Below are positions 1-8,854 of a DNA stretch of 64,000 bases, one piece after another; the stretch's first letter is position 1, and each line of letters opens with the position of its first letter. The DNA is taken from contig NZ_CP051684.1 of assembly GCF_012849375.1 (NCBI RefSeq), forward strand, positions 3,782,001 through 3,846,000, in the 5' to 3' direction. Under the pieces are notes generated by a model that was given only the letters and a program-made list of their open reading frames with translations, was not told the DNA's origin and ran no database searches. This DNA comes from Duganella dendranthematis (lineage in GTDB: Bacteria; Pseudomonadota; Gammaproteobacteria; Burkholderiales; Burkholderiaceae_D). Position numbers and translations under genes: made by a program.

Positions 1-302
1 CCGCGAGCAACTCACTCCTCTTTAACCCGACCCTGTGGACAGCCGCGACTCATGCACGCGGCGAACCTGCACACTATGCACACTCCTGAACGTCGTGCAG
101 CGCCTCCTGCTACAGCCTTCGGGGGCCAATGTCTGGCGCCATCAGGCAGGACCTTTATGTGCTTCGCATGCGTGCTACGCGAGGGTGAGGGCGCCATCCA
201 TTGATACGCAGGCACTTCCTCTCCGAACCTAGATGTGGCATGCCGCAAGATTAGCCGCCCGGCAGTTGCTATACATATCTTTAAACTTCGATGGAGAACA
301 AA
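1..302. other. Left-edge stretch without a supported gene
   Basis: I see no convincing gene here. A 114-codon minus-strand reading frame crosses it but overlaps the better-supported gene that follows and resembles no family I know. The stretch probably lies inside the integrated element that ends at the tRNA-Pro gene and may hold the promoter of the next gene. Confidence 0.5.
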
Positions 303-947
303 ATGCAAGTACGAAGACGCGGCAACTGGATTCACCTTTTGAAATCGAGCTATCACCGTTACGACGAGCTCAGTAAGATTGGTGGCCGTTCAACGCTGAG
401 CCTCGTTCACAAATTTCCCGCAAGCGCTACTGAAGTTCCGCAAAATATCAAGGACGCTCTCACGGCTGAAGAACTTGAGCGGGTCATGAACGTCGCAATT
501 ATCCCCGCGCGAGAAGAGCAAAAAAGGCGTATCGCTCTGGAAGCACAGGCACGTGAAGCCAGCAAGCGTCACGAAATTGACCCTAATTGGCGACTAGCGC
601 GTGCTATTGAAGTTATGGGAGATGTGTCTGATTCGATTCAGCCTCTGAGCCCGGAACTCGATTTCGACCGGCTGGCAGAAATCATAAATTGCTGCGTCAA
701 TGCAGGGATTCGGGCAGGTTCTCTTTGCGGAGAGTCCGTCAATTCAGTCAGCAAATTGCTTGGCGTGTTGGCGAAAGCTACCTCTGAGATTGCGCATTAC
801 GTTTCTGGTACTGCGTTTCCCGGCACGGAACGAGGCAGCGCAAAGGAAGGCCCGATGCACGTGGCCTGGACCCAAACAAAGAGCGCGCACGGAGCACTGT
901 TGGTCGCGTTGCAGAAAAAGCGCTACGCGCAGAAGCGGAACCGCTAA
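303..947 (+). CDS. Hypothetical protein of the integrated element
   Basis: A 214-residue protein of no family I recognise. I chose the ATG at 303 over the in-frame ATG at 291 because GGAGAA at 293-298 is a well-placed ribosome binding site for the later start. The N-terminus is basic (QVRRRGNW), and residues about 60-95 form a charged, helix-prone stretch rich in Glu, Arg and Ala. No signal peptide or membrane segment is visible. It sits upstream of the HTH and SF3 helicase genes on the same strand, so it is probably element cargo or a replication accessory, but nothing in the sequence shows its function. Confidence 0.6.
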   Translation: MQVRRRGNWIHLLKSSYHRYDELSKIGGRSTLSLVHKFPASATEVPQNIKDALTAEELERVMNVAIIPAREEQKRRIALEAQAREASKRHEIDPNWRLARAIEVMGDVSDSIQPLSPELDFDRLAEIINCCVNAGIRAGSLCGESVNSVSKLLGVLAKATSEIAHYVSGTAFPGTERGSAKEGPMHVAWTQTKSAHGALLVALQKKRYAQKRNR

Positions 948-1274
948 CAGTAGGTTGTACCCACTTCAGTTTGGATTTTGGTTCCTTTGGGCGCGTGGCG
1001 CCCTTCTTATCAGCTGACGTTAGTAGCGTCTCTGCCATAATTTCAATTCGTCTGCCAGGTTGATGCGACATGTCAAAAGCTGAACCTTACTGTCGGGCTG
1101 CTATGGCGCGCACGCAGCGAAGTTTTCTCTGACAGTGTCTCTTTATGGCAGCTTTTCGCTCCTACTGCATTCTGTTGTTTTTTTGTGGCGTTTAAATGCC
1201 GGGTTCTAGGCTATGTGTCACTCGTGATGCTGCGTGCCATGTTGGCTCACGCTGCAACCCTAAAAATAATTTCA
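948..1274. other. Intergenic region upstream of the AlpA-like gene
   Basis: No gene is supported in these 327 bases. An in-frame extension of the next gene back to 1185 exists, but it has no ribosome binding site and no domain. The stretch is T-rich near 1165-1190 and probably carries the promoter of the HTH-helicase pair. Confidence 0.4.
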
Positions 1275-1472
1275 ATGGATAAGCTTTTAGACGTAGATGA
1301 ATTGGCACACCTGCTAGGCCGCAATGCTGGAACGATTAAAAAAGACCTGAAGAGAAACCCGTTCGCTGTTCCACCCCGGGTGCACCTACCAGGTACTCGC
1401 TTGCTCCGTTGGAGGCCTCGAGATGTCGAGCAGTGGCTCGAGGAGCATATCGTTGAAGGAGGACAGCGATGA
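1275..1472 (+). CDS. AlpA/excisionase-like helix-turn-helix protein
   Basis: A 65-residue protein starting MDKLLDVDELAHLLGRN. It reads as a MerR/AlpA-type winged helix: the DVDELAHLLGRNAGTIKKDL segment fits the helix-turn-helix, followed by a basic wing (PPRVHLPGTRLLRWRPRDVEQWLEEH). Such proteins act in P4-like satellites and integrative elements as excisionases or activators of integrase and replication genes. Its stop overlaps the start of the SF3 helicase by four bases (ATGA), so the two are probably co-translated. The start is chosen because the domain begins here; a longer in-frame start at 1185 adds residues with no domain. Confidence 0.7.
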   Translation: MDKLLDVDELAHLLGRNAGTIKKDLKRNPFAVPPRVHLPGTRLLRWRPRDVEQWLEEHIVEGGQR

Positions 1473-2734
1473 GCTTCGACCCGCATGCGTTTGCTGAACA
1501 CCTGGCGTCGTTACAGAGGTTCAAGCAAGATGACAATTTATTGTATGAGTGGACCGGAACCCACTGGAATGTACTGGGTGACGAGGCTGCCGAGCGGAAT
1601 GCCTATCATTGGCTGGTCGCTAATCAGCGTGAGTATGCAACGACTAGAAACGCGGCAAGCGCGGTGGGGTCGGCGAAGCATTGGGTGGACGCTCTTGGGC
1701 CTATAGCCGATGAGATGGTCGTGCCGTGCATGAACGGTTACGTCAAAATATGTGATGGTGTTCCAAGCCTGTCGGATGCTGACCCTGCCATGGGACTTCG
1801 ACATGTTCTCTCATGTGCATTTGACACAGCGGAGCAATCCTCGCCATGTTTTTCCCGGTTTATTCAGCAAGTCTTACCGGACGCTGAAGTGCGAGCTCGT
1901 GTTCAGGAATATGTCGGCTACACGCTGACATCTGATACCCGGTATCAACGAGCCCAACTGTGGTTAGGAAGTGGAGCTAACGGGAAGGGTGTGCTCGCCA
2001 ACATAGTGCAGGCCTTGCATGGACGTGCGGAAGCGGTGCGTCTCGACGAGTTAGATGGTTTCGGGCTATCTGCACTGGTTGGCGCTAGCCTAATTTATTC
2101 TGATGAAGTGCCTCAAGGCGCTATCCAAGAGCAGGTCCTGAAATCCGCAATCGCGGGTGAGCGAATATACATCGACAGAAAATACAAAGAGCCAGTAAGT
2201 GCGCGTCTTCGTGGTAAGTGGCTGGTGCTAGGCAACCATTTGCCTTTGATACGTGACCACTCGACAGGATTCTGGCGCAGATGGGATGTGGTGCCTTTCA
2301 ATATCACAATCAGCGAAGAAAACCGTGACCCGATTCTTGCGGAGAGAATTATCGAAAACGAACTAGGGGGAGTTTTAACTTGGGCTCTCGAGGGGTTGAT
2401 AAGGCTTCAAAAACGCGGGGGATTCTCCGCGAATGTTCCGGCCGCGATGGCGGAATTAATTCAGGAAGTTAAGGCGGAGTCCAACGCCGTGCTTGCGTGG
2501 TGCGAAGATTGCTCGATTCAAAAAAGAGTCGGATTGCAGACTCGAAAAAGCGAGGTGTACTCGCATTTCCGGGGGTGGTGTGAGCGGAATGGGCGCCGAG
2601 CAGACGGTGATGCGGCTTTTTGGAAGAAGCTCAAAGCCATTTTGAACTTGGAGGTGGATAACCAGAGGGGGAGGGTCGAAAGAGGCGGTGCGCCAGTGAG
2701 AGTTTGCCCCATAGACCTTTCTGGTAGTGTCTAG
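1469..2734 (+). CDS. P4/D5-type SF3 replicative helicase (primase C-terminal type)
   Basis: A 421-residue superfamily 3 helicase of the kind found in P4-like satellites, plasmids and phages. Visible motifs are Walker A GSGANGKG (residues about 167-174), Walker B IYSDE (209-213), a sensor Asn in VLGNHLP (255-256) and arginine finger FWRRW (269-272). A D5-N-like region precedes the ATPase, and a winged-helix-like tail with a VYSHFRGWCERNGR segment follows. It lacks the N-terminal primase domain of P4 alpha, so it is a helicase-only initiator unless priming is supplied elsewhere. It is coupled to the HTH gene upstream and followed by a terminator and an iteron-like array that may be its origin. 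Confidence 0.85.
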   Translation: MSFDPHAFAEHLASLQRFKQDDNLLYEWTGTHWNVLGDEAAERNAYHWLVANQREYATTRNAASAVGSAKHWVDALGPIADEMVVPCMNGYVKICDGVPSLSDADPAMGLRHVLSCAFDTAEQSSPCFSRFIQQVLPDAEVRARVQEYVGYTLTSDTRYQRAQLWLGSGANGKGVLANIVQALHGRAEAVRLDELDGFGLSALVGASLIYSDEVPQGAIQEQVLKSAIAGERIYIDRKYKEPVSARLRGKWLVLGNHLPLIRDHSTGFWRRWDVVPFNITISEENRDPILAERIIENELGGVLTWALEGLIRLQKRGGFSANVPAAMAELIQEVKAESNAVLAWCEDCSIQKRVGLQTRKSEVYSHFRGWCERNGRRADGDAAFWKKLKAILNLEVDNQRGRVERGGAPVRVCPIDLSGSV

Positions 2735-2758
2735 GCTAGGTAGGGGCAGTAACGTATG

Positions 2759-2781
2759 AAAACGCCTTCGGGCGTTTTTTT
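2759..2781 (+). terminator. Rho-independent terminator after the SF3 helicase
   Basis: Stem AACGCC / GGCGTT closed by a TTCG tetraloop (2761-2776) and followed by a run of seven T. It lies 25 bases past the helicase stop. Confidence 0.85.
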
Positions 2782-2872
2782 ATTGAGTGGTGAATACGAT
2801 GTCGCGGCGGGTCGAGCAGACAAGCTAGAACCTGGCACAGAAATCTCCAATGAATTATTCGCATTTCCCGCT

Positions 2873-3049
2873 GTGTCGGGTGTGTCAGGCAAACCACCGA
2901 AAAAACTATGAGCCATCTGTTTTACCCTCTTTGGTTTTTCAAAATGACTCGACACACCTGACACACTTTTGGTCTTCCGTTAAAAAAGAATGATATCCCC
3001 GTGTCAAGGGCTTGTGAGCCCACCCGACACACCCTGACACGCTCGACAC
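2873..3049. repeat. GTGTC/GACAC iteron-like array
   Basis: The pentamer GTGTC or its complement occurs at 2873, 2882, 2951, 2960, 3001, 3026, 3036 and 3045. Neighbouring copies are 9-10 bases apart, about one helical turn. The first pair (GTGTCGGGTGTGTCAGG) and the second (CGACACACCTGACACAC) are inverted to each other. This is the main content of the gene-free stretch 2735-3141. Its position beside an SF3 helicase suggests a replication origin or regulator-binding array; that role is inferred. Confidence 0.55.
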
Positions 3050-3141
3050 AATATTTGCCGAGCAGGGCATGTCGAAGCCGGACGAGTGAATGTGCGCCCG
3101 CCCATCCCGCATTCGTTGTCCTTCAGTGACCTTCGTTTTAA

Positions 3142-3666
3142 CTAGGGACACGGCATCGATGTTGGCGTCGAATTGACCACCTCTGCCACATTGAAGCCTA
3201 CACCAGCTTTGTCGCGACGGTGCCCGCGATGAGTTGTCACCTTGTCTTCGTAGGCGAGCGCTTCGTCTAACATCTGTGCCATGTATGTAGTGAAGAGGTG
3301 GGAATAGCGCAGTAGCATTCGAACGTCGCAGTGCCCGCTCAATTTTTGGAAGTCGATGATTGCGAGTTTGGAGGTCTCTGCCACGCGAGTTATCGTTTCA
3401 TGGCGGAGTTCAGGGAAATTCAGGGCTTCCACTCCCGCACGCTTCGCGATGCTCCACCAACCTTTGCGCAATGCCTCTTCTGAGCAGTTGAACACCGTGT
3501 CAGCTGTTTTCGGTAATTCCTTAAATATTTCAACTAATCTCGTCCGCAACGAGAGGGAGAGTGGGCGACCGGTTTTTGTCTCTACCAGGAACGCGAAATG
3601 CTCGTCGACGTCGACGTCCGTCCAATTCAGCGCCGGGGCGTCACTCATGCGGGCGGCGGTTATTTT
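3142..3666 (-). pseudogene. Truncated tyrosine integrase (C-terminal remnant)
   Basis: The translation matches the C-terminal third of the full-length integrase at 4385-5896 in parallel: both share LNWTDVD, RAG, LRHE, VAETSK/AK, SGH.DVRMLLRY and the Met-rich tail. Homology continues upstream of the first ATG (KITAAR against QVMTAAR) and then meets a TAG stop near 3666, so the N-terminal two thirds are lost. The catalytic His of HxxR is replaced (PELR instead of HDLR), and the Arg after the second His is Cys (GHCDV). The Tyr of LLRYSH remains. It is most likely a relic of an earlier integrase copy; a short protein might still be made from the ATG at 3648. Confidence 0.8.
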
Positions 3667-3755
3667 CTAAAATTGAAGAAATTTTCGAAATTGGGATAAT
3701 CCGCGTTCCTACACTTTTAACTGGAATGTCCCAGTGCATTAGATGGAATTTAGAA

Positions 3756-4094
3756 ATGAAAGAAAGTTCAAATTACTCGGAGAGATTTCTCGAGATTGTC
3801 TCGACCGCACCTACTTATGAACCCGGTACCGCAGAAGCGCTGCTAGTTCAGATTGTTTCGGACTATGCCTATGACGAGGATTTGGCATACGAGGACGCTG
3901 CCCTTACGCTGTCACGGCTTCCCCGATATGACGGTGGGTTCGGGGTCAATATTTGGGTGGAGGACGACGGCGCAAAGACGACGGAGTTCACTGCCTCCGA
4001 CGATTGCACATGGATGGATTTAGAAAGTGTTGTGGAGGCGGTAGCCAAGGGCGTCGAAGCCTGGTTCGATGATGACTGGGTTCGTAAGCGATAA
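3756..4094 (+). CDS. Small acidic hypothetical protein
   Basis: A 112-residue, strongly acidic protein (MKESSNYSERFLEIV at the start). The middle carries DYAYDEDLAYEDAALTLSRLPRYDGGFGVNIWVEDDG and the end a WFDDDW segment. I do not recognise the family. No signal peptide or membrane span is visible. An in-frame ATG at 3726 is an alternative start. It lies between the integrase relic and the intact integrase, so it is probably element cargo. Confidence 0.55.
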   Translation: MKESSNYSERFLEIVSTAPTYEPGTAEALLVQIVSDYAYDEDLAYEDAALTLSRLPRYDGGFGVNIWVEDDGAKTTEFTASDDCTWMDLESVVEAVAKGVEAWFDDDWVRKR

Positions 4095-4111
4095 GGGCGA
4101 ACAGTATCCTT

Positions 4112-4131
4112 ACGCCGTTCACACGGCGTTT
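4112..4131. terminator. Possible weak terminator hairpin
   Basis: ACGCCG (4112-4117) pairs with CGGCGT (4124-4129) around a six-base loop, with only a short T tract. It sits 18 bases past the stop of the acidic protein gene. The rest of 4095-4384 holds no gene I can support. Confidence 0.35.
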
Positions 4132-4384
4132 AAAGGAAAAATAAAATCGGAAAAAATAGACGAGAGAGTGAGGAAGCGAGGTAAGGAAAGTAAGCGGGGG
4201 AATTTATCAAAAAATCCCCCGCAATCCCCGATACATACTCAACCATAATTTTTCGTAGCCCCAAGCCTGAATTGACTTGACTGGTGTGGCTTACCAAACC
4301 CGCATCCCGGTACAGGCTGGAATGGCCGAACAGCACCTTCGGGCATCACCTCAGTAAATCGAGCTTCAATGGAGAGCCGCTCAG

Positions 4385-5896
4385 CTATCTTGTGCGGCGC
4401 AATGGGATGACATTTGACGGACGCGCTTCCGCATCTGCCTTAGTGATGCGGGCGACCTCCGCGAGTTTTAGGCGTTTTCGGCCGCGATGTTTGGAAGATG
4501 ATTCCGCTGCGCTGAATGCCTCGTCCAGTTTGTGCGCCATATGTTTGGTGCACAGGTGAGCATAGCGTAGAAGCATCCGTACATCCCGGTGCCCACTAAA
4601 TTTTTGCAAATCAATTAGTGAGAACTTCGCGGTCTCTGCCACTTGACTGATACCTTCATGGCGCAGGTCGTGAACGTGTAGGTCACTAATCCCTGCTCTT
4701 GCCACAATGCGGTCCCAAGCCTTCCTCATGTTTGATTGGGATATTGCGAAAACCTTTTCGGTCCCATCTTCCTGAAGAGCTTTTAGAAGGTCGACCAAAT
4801 CCATTCGCAATGGTAGCGAGCGAGAATGTCCGTTTTTGGTTTCTGCCAAAAACGCTGAACGGCCATCATAGTCGACATCGGTCCAATTCAATTGCAATGC
4901 TTCGCCCAGCCTTGCGGCAGTCATGACTTGGAAATTGACGAACGTCTCGAATAGTGGGACGTGTGTATATTCTTCCTTTGCCTGAGCTCTGGCGCTTTGG
5001 AGTGCAGATTTTAAATAGTTCTTTTGCTGATAAACGGTAGGTAGCTGCTTTGCCACTTTGCGGTCTTCGGTAACTAATTCTTCCACACGCAACTGCATTG
5101 ACCTCTGCGCATCCTCTTCGACAGCCGATGTGATGAGGCGTTCGAGTTCATCTCCCTTTAGGCGACGCTCCCGCTCATTGTTGTAGGTAGGGCGGCGAAC
5201 AGCGTCCATGGGATTGTCGGTAAGGTGATACTTCCAAATATTAATCGCCACAGAGAATACCGAACGCATCGCGTCAAGCTCCCTATCGACCGTCGCAGGT
5301 TTCACGTTGGTCAGACGCTCTTCCTTGTAGCGCTCGATATCTTCGGTCGTGATTGTTGCAAAGGGCTTACGCATCCATTCGATTGCTTTGGTTGGTACGC
5401 GCATTTGGACAGCCGGACGCTTCGTCGGCTTGCCTGTTGTAGTCTCACTGGATTTCGCTGCGGCCTTACCATCGGACGCGCGGACGTCTTCTAACCATCC
5501 TTGGTATTTGTACTTGCCAGATTTATCCCAACCTTTTGTTTTCGGGCCTTCCTCTGCCATGTAGCGGACCACAAGGTGTTCAAAGGTCACGTTATGGCCT
5601 TTGGCATAGTCGGTAAAGATGCTGCTTCTCCGCTCTGCCTCGATACGTGCCATGGCATTTGCAGCCTCTTCCTCAGAGGGGAACGTCTTCTGAAATAGAG
5701 GGTAACCCGTTTGCCGAATGCGGACCAAAAAAGCGTCGTTTTTCCGGTCACGCTTAGCTTTGAGACCTAGGTCCTTCTCAATTCTTCGCTTATATGCCTC
5801 CGCCTCATTTAGTTTATCAAATGGGAATTCGGAGTACAGGTCTGGGCGATTCTTGACGTGAACAAAGTGACGGGAGCGATTGGAGATGGTGGCCAT
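4385..5896 (-). CDS. Tyrosine recombinase integrase
   Basis: A 503-residue site-specific integrase that inserts and excises the element. Catalytic residues are visible: Arg in MTAARLGEAL (about 329), His and Arg in HDLRHE (409, 412), His in SGHRDV (436) and the nucleophile Tyr in LLRYAH (445). The N-terminal third carries an AP2-like arm-binding region (about 5-90), followed by a core-binding SAM-like domain (about 170-235). I chose the start MATISNRSRH at 5896; the frame stays open upstream to 6022 without a recognisable domain. It is transcribed away from the adjacent tRNA-Pro, the usual arrangement for elements that use a tRNA 3' end as att site. Confidence 0.92.
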   Translation of the reverse strand: MATISNRSRHFVHVKNRPDLYSEFPFDKLNEAEAYKRRIEKDLGLKAKRDRKNDAFLVRIRQTGYPLFQKTFPSEEEAANAMARIEAERRSSIFTDYAKGHNVTFEHLVVRYMAEEGPKTKGWDKSGKYKYQGWLEDVRASDGKAAAKSSETTTGKPTKRPAVQMRVPTKAIEWMRKPFATITTEDIERYKEERLTNVKPATVDRELDAMRSVFSVAINIWKYHLTDNPMDAVRRPTYNNERERRLKGDELERLITSAVEEDAQRSMQLRVEELVTEDRKVAKQLPTVYQQKNYLKSALQSARAQAKEEYTHVPLFETFVNFQVMTAARLGEALQLNWTDVDYDGRSAFLAETKNGHSRSLPLRMDLVDLLKALQEDGTEKVFAISQSNMRKAWDRIVARAGISDLHVHDLRHEGISQVAETAKFSLIDLQKFSGHRDVRMLLRYAHLCTKHMAHKLDEAFSAAESSSKHRGRKRLKLAEVARITKADAEARPSNVIPLRRTR

Positions 5897-5989
5897 AAAC
5901 GTGTTTTTCCTGAAGTTGAAAAAGACGTTTAGCAACCTCGACCTAGCCATTCTACCGGCAAAATTGCCGAGCGGCAAATGCTGATGTCT

Positions 5990-6030
5990 GGTACAGATTT
6001 GGCACAGATTTGCGTATGGCACAGAATTTG
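5990..6030. repeat. Three direct repeats GGYACAGATTTG upstream of the integrase
   Basis: GGTACAGATTTG (5990-6001), GGCACAGATTTG (6001-6012) and GGCACAGAATTTG (6018-6030) lie between the integrase start and the tRNA. Their position fits arm-type binding sites for the integrase or sites for an excisionase. The role is inferred. Confidence 0.5.
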
Positions 6031-6073
6031 GAGAGCCGTCCCCGCAGAAAACCTATATAAAATCAAGGATTTC

Positions 6074-6150
6074 TGGTCGGGGCGAGAGGATTCGAACCTC
6101 CGGTCTCTACGTCCCGAACGTAGCGCTTTACCGGACTAAGCTACGCCCCG
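6074..6150 (-). tRNA. tRNA-Pro (anticodon CGG), integration target
   Basis: On the minus strand the gene begins CGGGGCGTAGC and ends with an encoded CCA. The acceptor stem CGGGGCG pairs with CGCCCCG. The anticodon arm CTACG-TTCGGGA-CGTAG gives anticodon CGG, and the T arm is GGAGG-TTCGAAT-CCTCT. C1:G72 with A73 is typical of tRNA-Pro. The 3' end faces the integrase, as expected for an attachment site. I found no second copy of the tRNA 3' end to the left, so the other attachment site is probably outside the window. Confidence 0.95.
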
Positions 6151-6162
6151 ACTGTGATGTTA

Positions 6163-6191
6163 ATTACACCAGATTTCCCTTTCCTTATCAA
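6163..6191 (-). promoter_or_regulatory. Sigma-70 promoter of tRNA-Pro
   Basis: On the minus strand, TTGATA (6186-6191) and TGTAAT (6163-6168) are separated by exactly 17 bases. The predicted start lies a few bases before the tRNA 5' end at 6150. Confidence 0.75.
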
Positions 6192-6402
6192 CTGTGGCGC
6201 GCTCGCCTACGGGGTCCCACATCGGCAGATTTTTCTTGCTGCTCGGCAATCCAAGTGCTACAGTCAAATCCTCTCCGCCGCTGGTCCCAGTGCCCGTCCT
6301 CCGGCCTAGTCGAGCGCCGCTACGCGCCCTCGCCCCGGTTCACCATCCGTCGCTGCGCCTCTCGATGCGCGCCGCTACCGGGGCCCAGACCAGGAAACCA
6401 AC

Positions 6403-8853
6403 ATGACCGATCTCTCCACCGCCGTGGCGCCCGCGCTTGCCATGCAGCGCGCCGTCACCGTGTTCGACGCCATCAACCGCACCCAGGGCGTGGTCGAATA
6501 CGATCCCGACGGCCGCGTGCTGGACGCCAACCAGAACTTCCTCGACCTGATGGGTTACACGCGCGACCAGATTACCGGCCGCGACCATCGCATCTTCTGC
6601 TGCCAGCAGTTCATCGGCTCGGAAGCCTATGGCGACCTGTGGCGCAAGCTGGCGCTGGGCGAGTCGGATACCGGCGAATACAAGCGTCTCACCAGCGGTG
6701 GCAACATGGTCTGGCTGCAAGGCTCGTACAACCCGGTCTTCGATGACGACGGCAAGGTTGTCAAGGTGGTCCAGCTGGCGCGCGATATCACGGTGCGCAA
6801 GACCCGCGCCGCCGACCACGACGGCAAGATGGCGGCGATCCACCGCGTGCATGCGGTGACCGAGTTCAGTACCAGCGGCGCGGTGCTGTCGGTGAACGAT
6901 AACTTCACCACCATTTTCGGCTACTCGGCGGAGGAGGTATTGGGCAAGCCGCACCGCTTGTTCTGCGACCGCGACGAGGCGCAGTCGCCCGAGTACGCGG
7001 AGTTCTGGCAGCAGCTGGCCGCCGGCGGTTTCCAGGTCGGCAAATTCCGCCGCGTCACCAAGGATGGCCGCCGCATCTGGATCAGCGGCTCCTACAGTGC
7101 CGTGCTGGGACCCGACGGCGATCCGGTCAAGATTGTCGAGTACGCATCGGACATCACCACCGTTATCCACGGCAACCTGGAGTTCGAGGGCAAGGTGGCG
7201 GCGCTGGACCGGGTGCAGGCGGTGGTGGAGTTCGATCTGGACGGCCGCGTGCTGCGCGCCAACCAGAACTTCCTCGACGCCTTCGGTTATGCGGCCGACG
7301 AGCTGCTGGGCGGTAGCCACGCCATGCTGTGTGAAGCGGCGTTCAGCCAGTCGACCGAGTACCACGGTTTCTGGCGCCACCTGGCCAGCGGCGGTTATCA
7401 CGCCGGCGAGTTCAAGCGACTCACGCGCGATGGCCGCACGATCTGGGTGCAGGCTTCGTACAACCCGATCTTTGACGACGAGGGCAAGCCGGTCAAGGTG
7501 GTCAAGTTTGCCACCGATATCACCGAGGCCAAGACCCGCGCCGCCGACTCCGCCGGTCGCAACGCGGCGGTGGACCGGGCGCAGGCGGTGATCGAATTCG
7601 ATCTGCAAGGCCGGGTGCTGACCGCCAATGAAAACTTCCTGGCCGTGATCGGCTACGAACTGGACGAGATCAAGGGCCAGCACCACCGCATGTTCTGCGA
7701 TGCGGAGTTTGCCCATTCGCCGGAGTACATGACGTTCTGGGACCGGCTCGGCCGCGGCGAGTTCCATGCCGGCGAATTCCTCCGCCGTACCAAGCAGGGC
7801 AAGGATATCTGGATCCTGGCCTCGTACAATCCGATCTTCGACGCCGACGGCAAGCCGTACAAGGTGGTCAAGTTCGCCACCGATGTGACCGAGCAGAAGC
7901 GCCTGCATGCCGACATCAAGAGCAAGCTGGACGCCATTGGCCGCTCGCAGGCGGTGATTGAATTCGATCTGCGCGGCGAGGTGATTTCTGCCAACGAGAA
8001 TTTCCTGCGCACGCTGGGCTACACGGTGGATGACGTGCTGGGCCAGCACCACAGCATGTTCTGCGAGCCGGAGCTGGTGCAGAGCAGCGAGTACCGCCAC
8101 TTCTGGGCCAATCTGGCGCAGGGGCTGTACCAGTCGGGCCGCTTCCGCCGCCGCGCGCGCCATGGCGCCGAGGTGTGGATACTGGCGACCTACAATCCCA
8201 TCCTGGACTTCAATGGCAAGCCGTACAAGGTGGTCAAGTTCGCCATGGACATCACCGAGCAGGTGCTGCGCGAACAGGCCATTACCCAGAAGGTGCAGGC
8301 GATTGCGCAACTGCTGGCGGGGCTGACCAATTCCATCAACGAGATTGCGCGCGGTTCCGAGCGCTCCAGCGGCCTGGCCGGCCAGACGCAGAGCGAGGCG
8401 CACGAGGGCGGCCAGCTGGTCGATTCGGCGCGTGCCGCCAACCAGGCGATTCAGACTTCCTCCGGCGAAGTGCACGAGATTGTCGACGCCATCGGCGACA
8501 TCGCCGCGCAGACGCATCTGCTGGCGTTCAACGCGGCGATTGAGGCGGCGCGCGCGGGTGAGCATGGCAAGGGCTTTTCGGTGGTGGCTAATGAGGTGCG
8601 CAAGCTGGCCGAGAAGTCGGCCGGCGCGGCGCGCGAGATTTCCAAGCTGATCAACCAGACCGTGAGCCGGGTGGACGAGGGCACGCGCTTGTCGGGCGAG
8701 GTGGAGGCGGCGTTTGCGCGCATCGTCAAGTCGGTGGCGACCACGCGCGAGTCGATCGCCAGCATTCACGAGTCGACTGCCGCGCAGGCCGCCGCCACCA
8801 GCGACGTGGCCGGGCTGTTGCAGGATCTCGAACGCATGACGGCCAAGGCCTGA
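6403..8853 (+). CDS. Soluble chemoreceptor with five tandem PAS domains
   Basis: An 816-residue methyl-accepting chemotaxis protein. Five PAS-PAC units begin near residues 20, 145, 267, 389 and 511, a repeat of about 122 residues (366 bases). Each has the core NxNFL..GY and ends with a YNP(I/V)xDxxGKPxKVVKFAxDIT-like block. The signalling domain covers about 640-816; its hairpin tip reads [20 protein letters not shown]. There is no signal peptide, membrane span or HAMP domain, so it should be cytoplasmic and sense an internal cue such as redox state or a bound cofactor. Its stop is one base before the triple-CheW gene. Confidence 0.92.
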   Translation: MTDLSTAVAPALAMQRAVTVFDAINRTQGVVEYDPDGRVLDANQNFLDLMGYTRDQITGRDHRIFCCQQFIGSEAYGDLWRKLALGESDTGEYKRLTSGGNMVWLQGSYNPVFDDDGKVVKVVQLARDITVRKTRAADHDGKMAAIHRVHAVTEFSTSGAVLSVNDNFTTIFGYSAEEVLGKPHRLFCDRDEAQSPEYAEFWQQLAAGGFQVGKFRRVTKDGRRIWISGSYSAVLGPDGDPVKIVEYASDITTVIHGNLEFEGKVAALDRVQAVVEFDLDGRVLRANQNFLDAFGYAADELLGGSHAMLCEAAFSQSTEYHGFWRHLASGGYHAGEFKRLTRDGRTIWVQASYNPIFDDEGKPVKVVKFATDITEAKTRAADSAGRNAAVDRAQAVIEFDLQGRVLTANENFLAVIGYELDEIKGQHHRMFCDAEFAHSPEYMTFWDRLGRGEFHAGEFLRRTKQGKDIWILASYNPIFDADGKPYKVVKFATDVTEQKRLHADIKSKLDAIGRSQAVIEFDLRGEVISANENFLRTLGYTVDDVLGQHHSMFCEPELVQSSEYRHFWANLAQGLYQSGRFRRRARHGAEVWILATYNPILDFNGKPYKVVKFAMDITEQVLREQAITQKVQAIAQLLAGLTNSINEIARGSERSSGLAGQTQSEAHEGGQLVDSARAANQAIQTSSGEVHEIVDAIGDIAAQTHLLAFNAAIEAARAGEHGKGFSVVANEVRKLAEKSAGAAREISKLINQTVSRVDEGTRLSGEVEAAFARIVKSVATTRESIASIHESTAAQAAATSDVAGLLQDLERMTAKA

Positions 8854-8854
8854 T

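Noticed and set aside
12..356. 114-codon minus-strand frame at the left edge
   Set aside because: Overlaps a better-supported gene with a good ribosome binding site, and no family resemblance.
2731..3151. Two short minus-strand frames across the iteron region
   Set aside because: They consist largely of translated GTGTC repeats and have no recognisable domain.
1..6073. Direct repeat of the tRNA-Pro 3' end as the second attachment site
   Set aside because: I looked for the CCTCTCGCCCCGA segment and its complement to the left of the integrase and found no copy.
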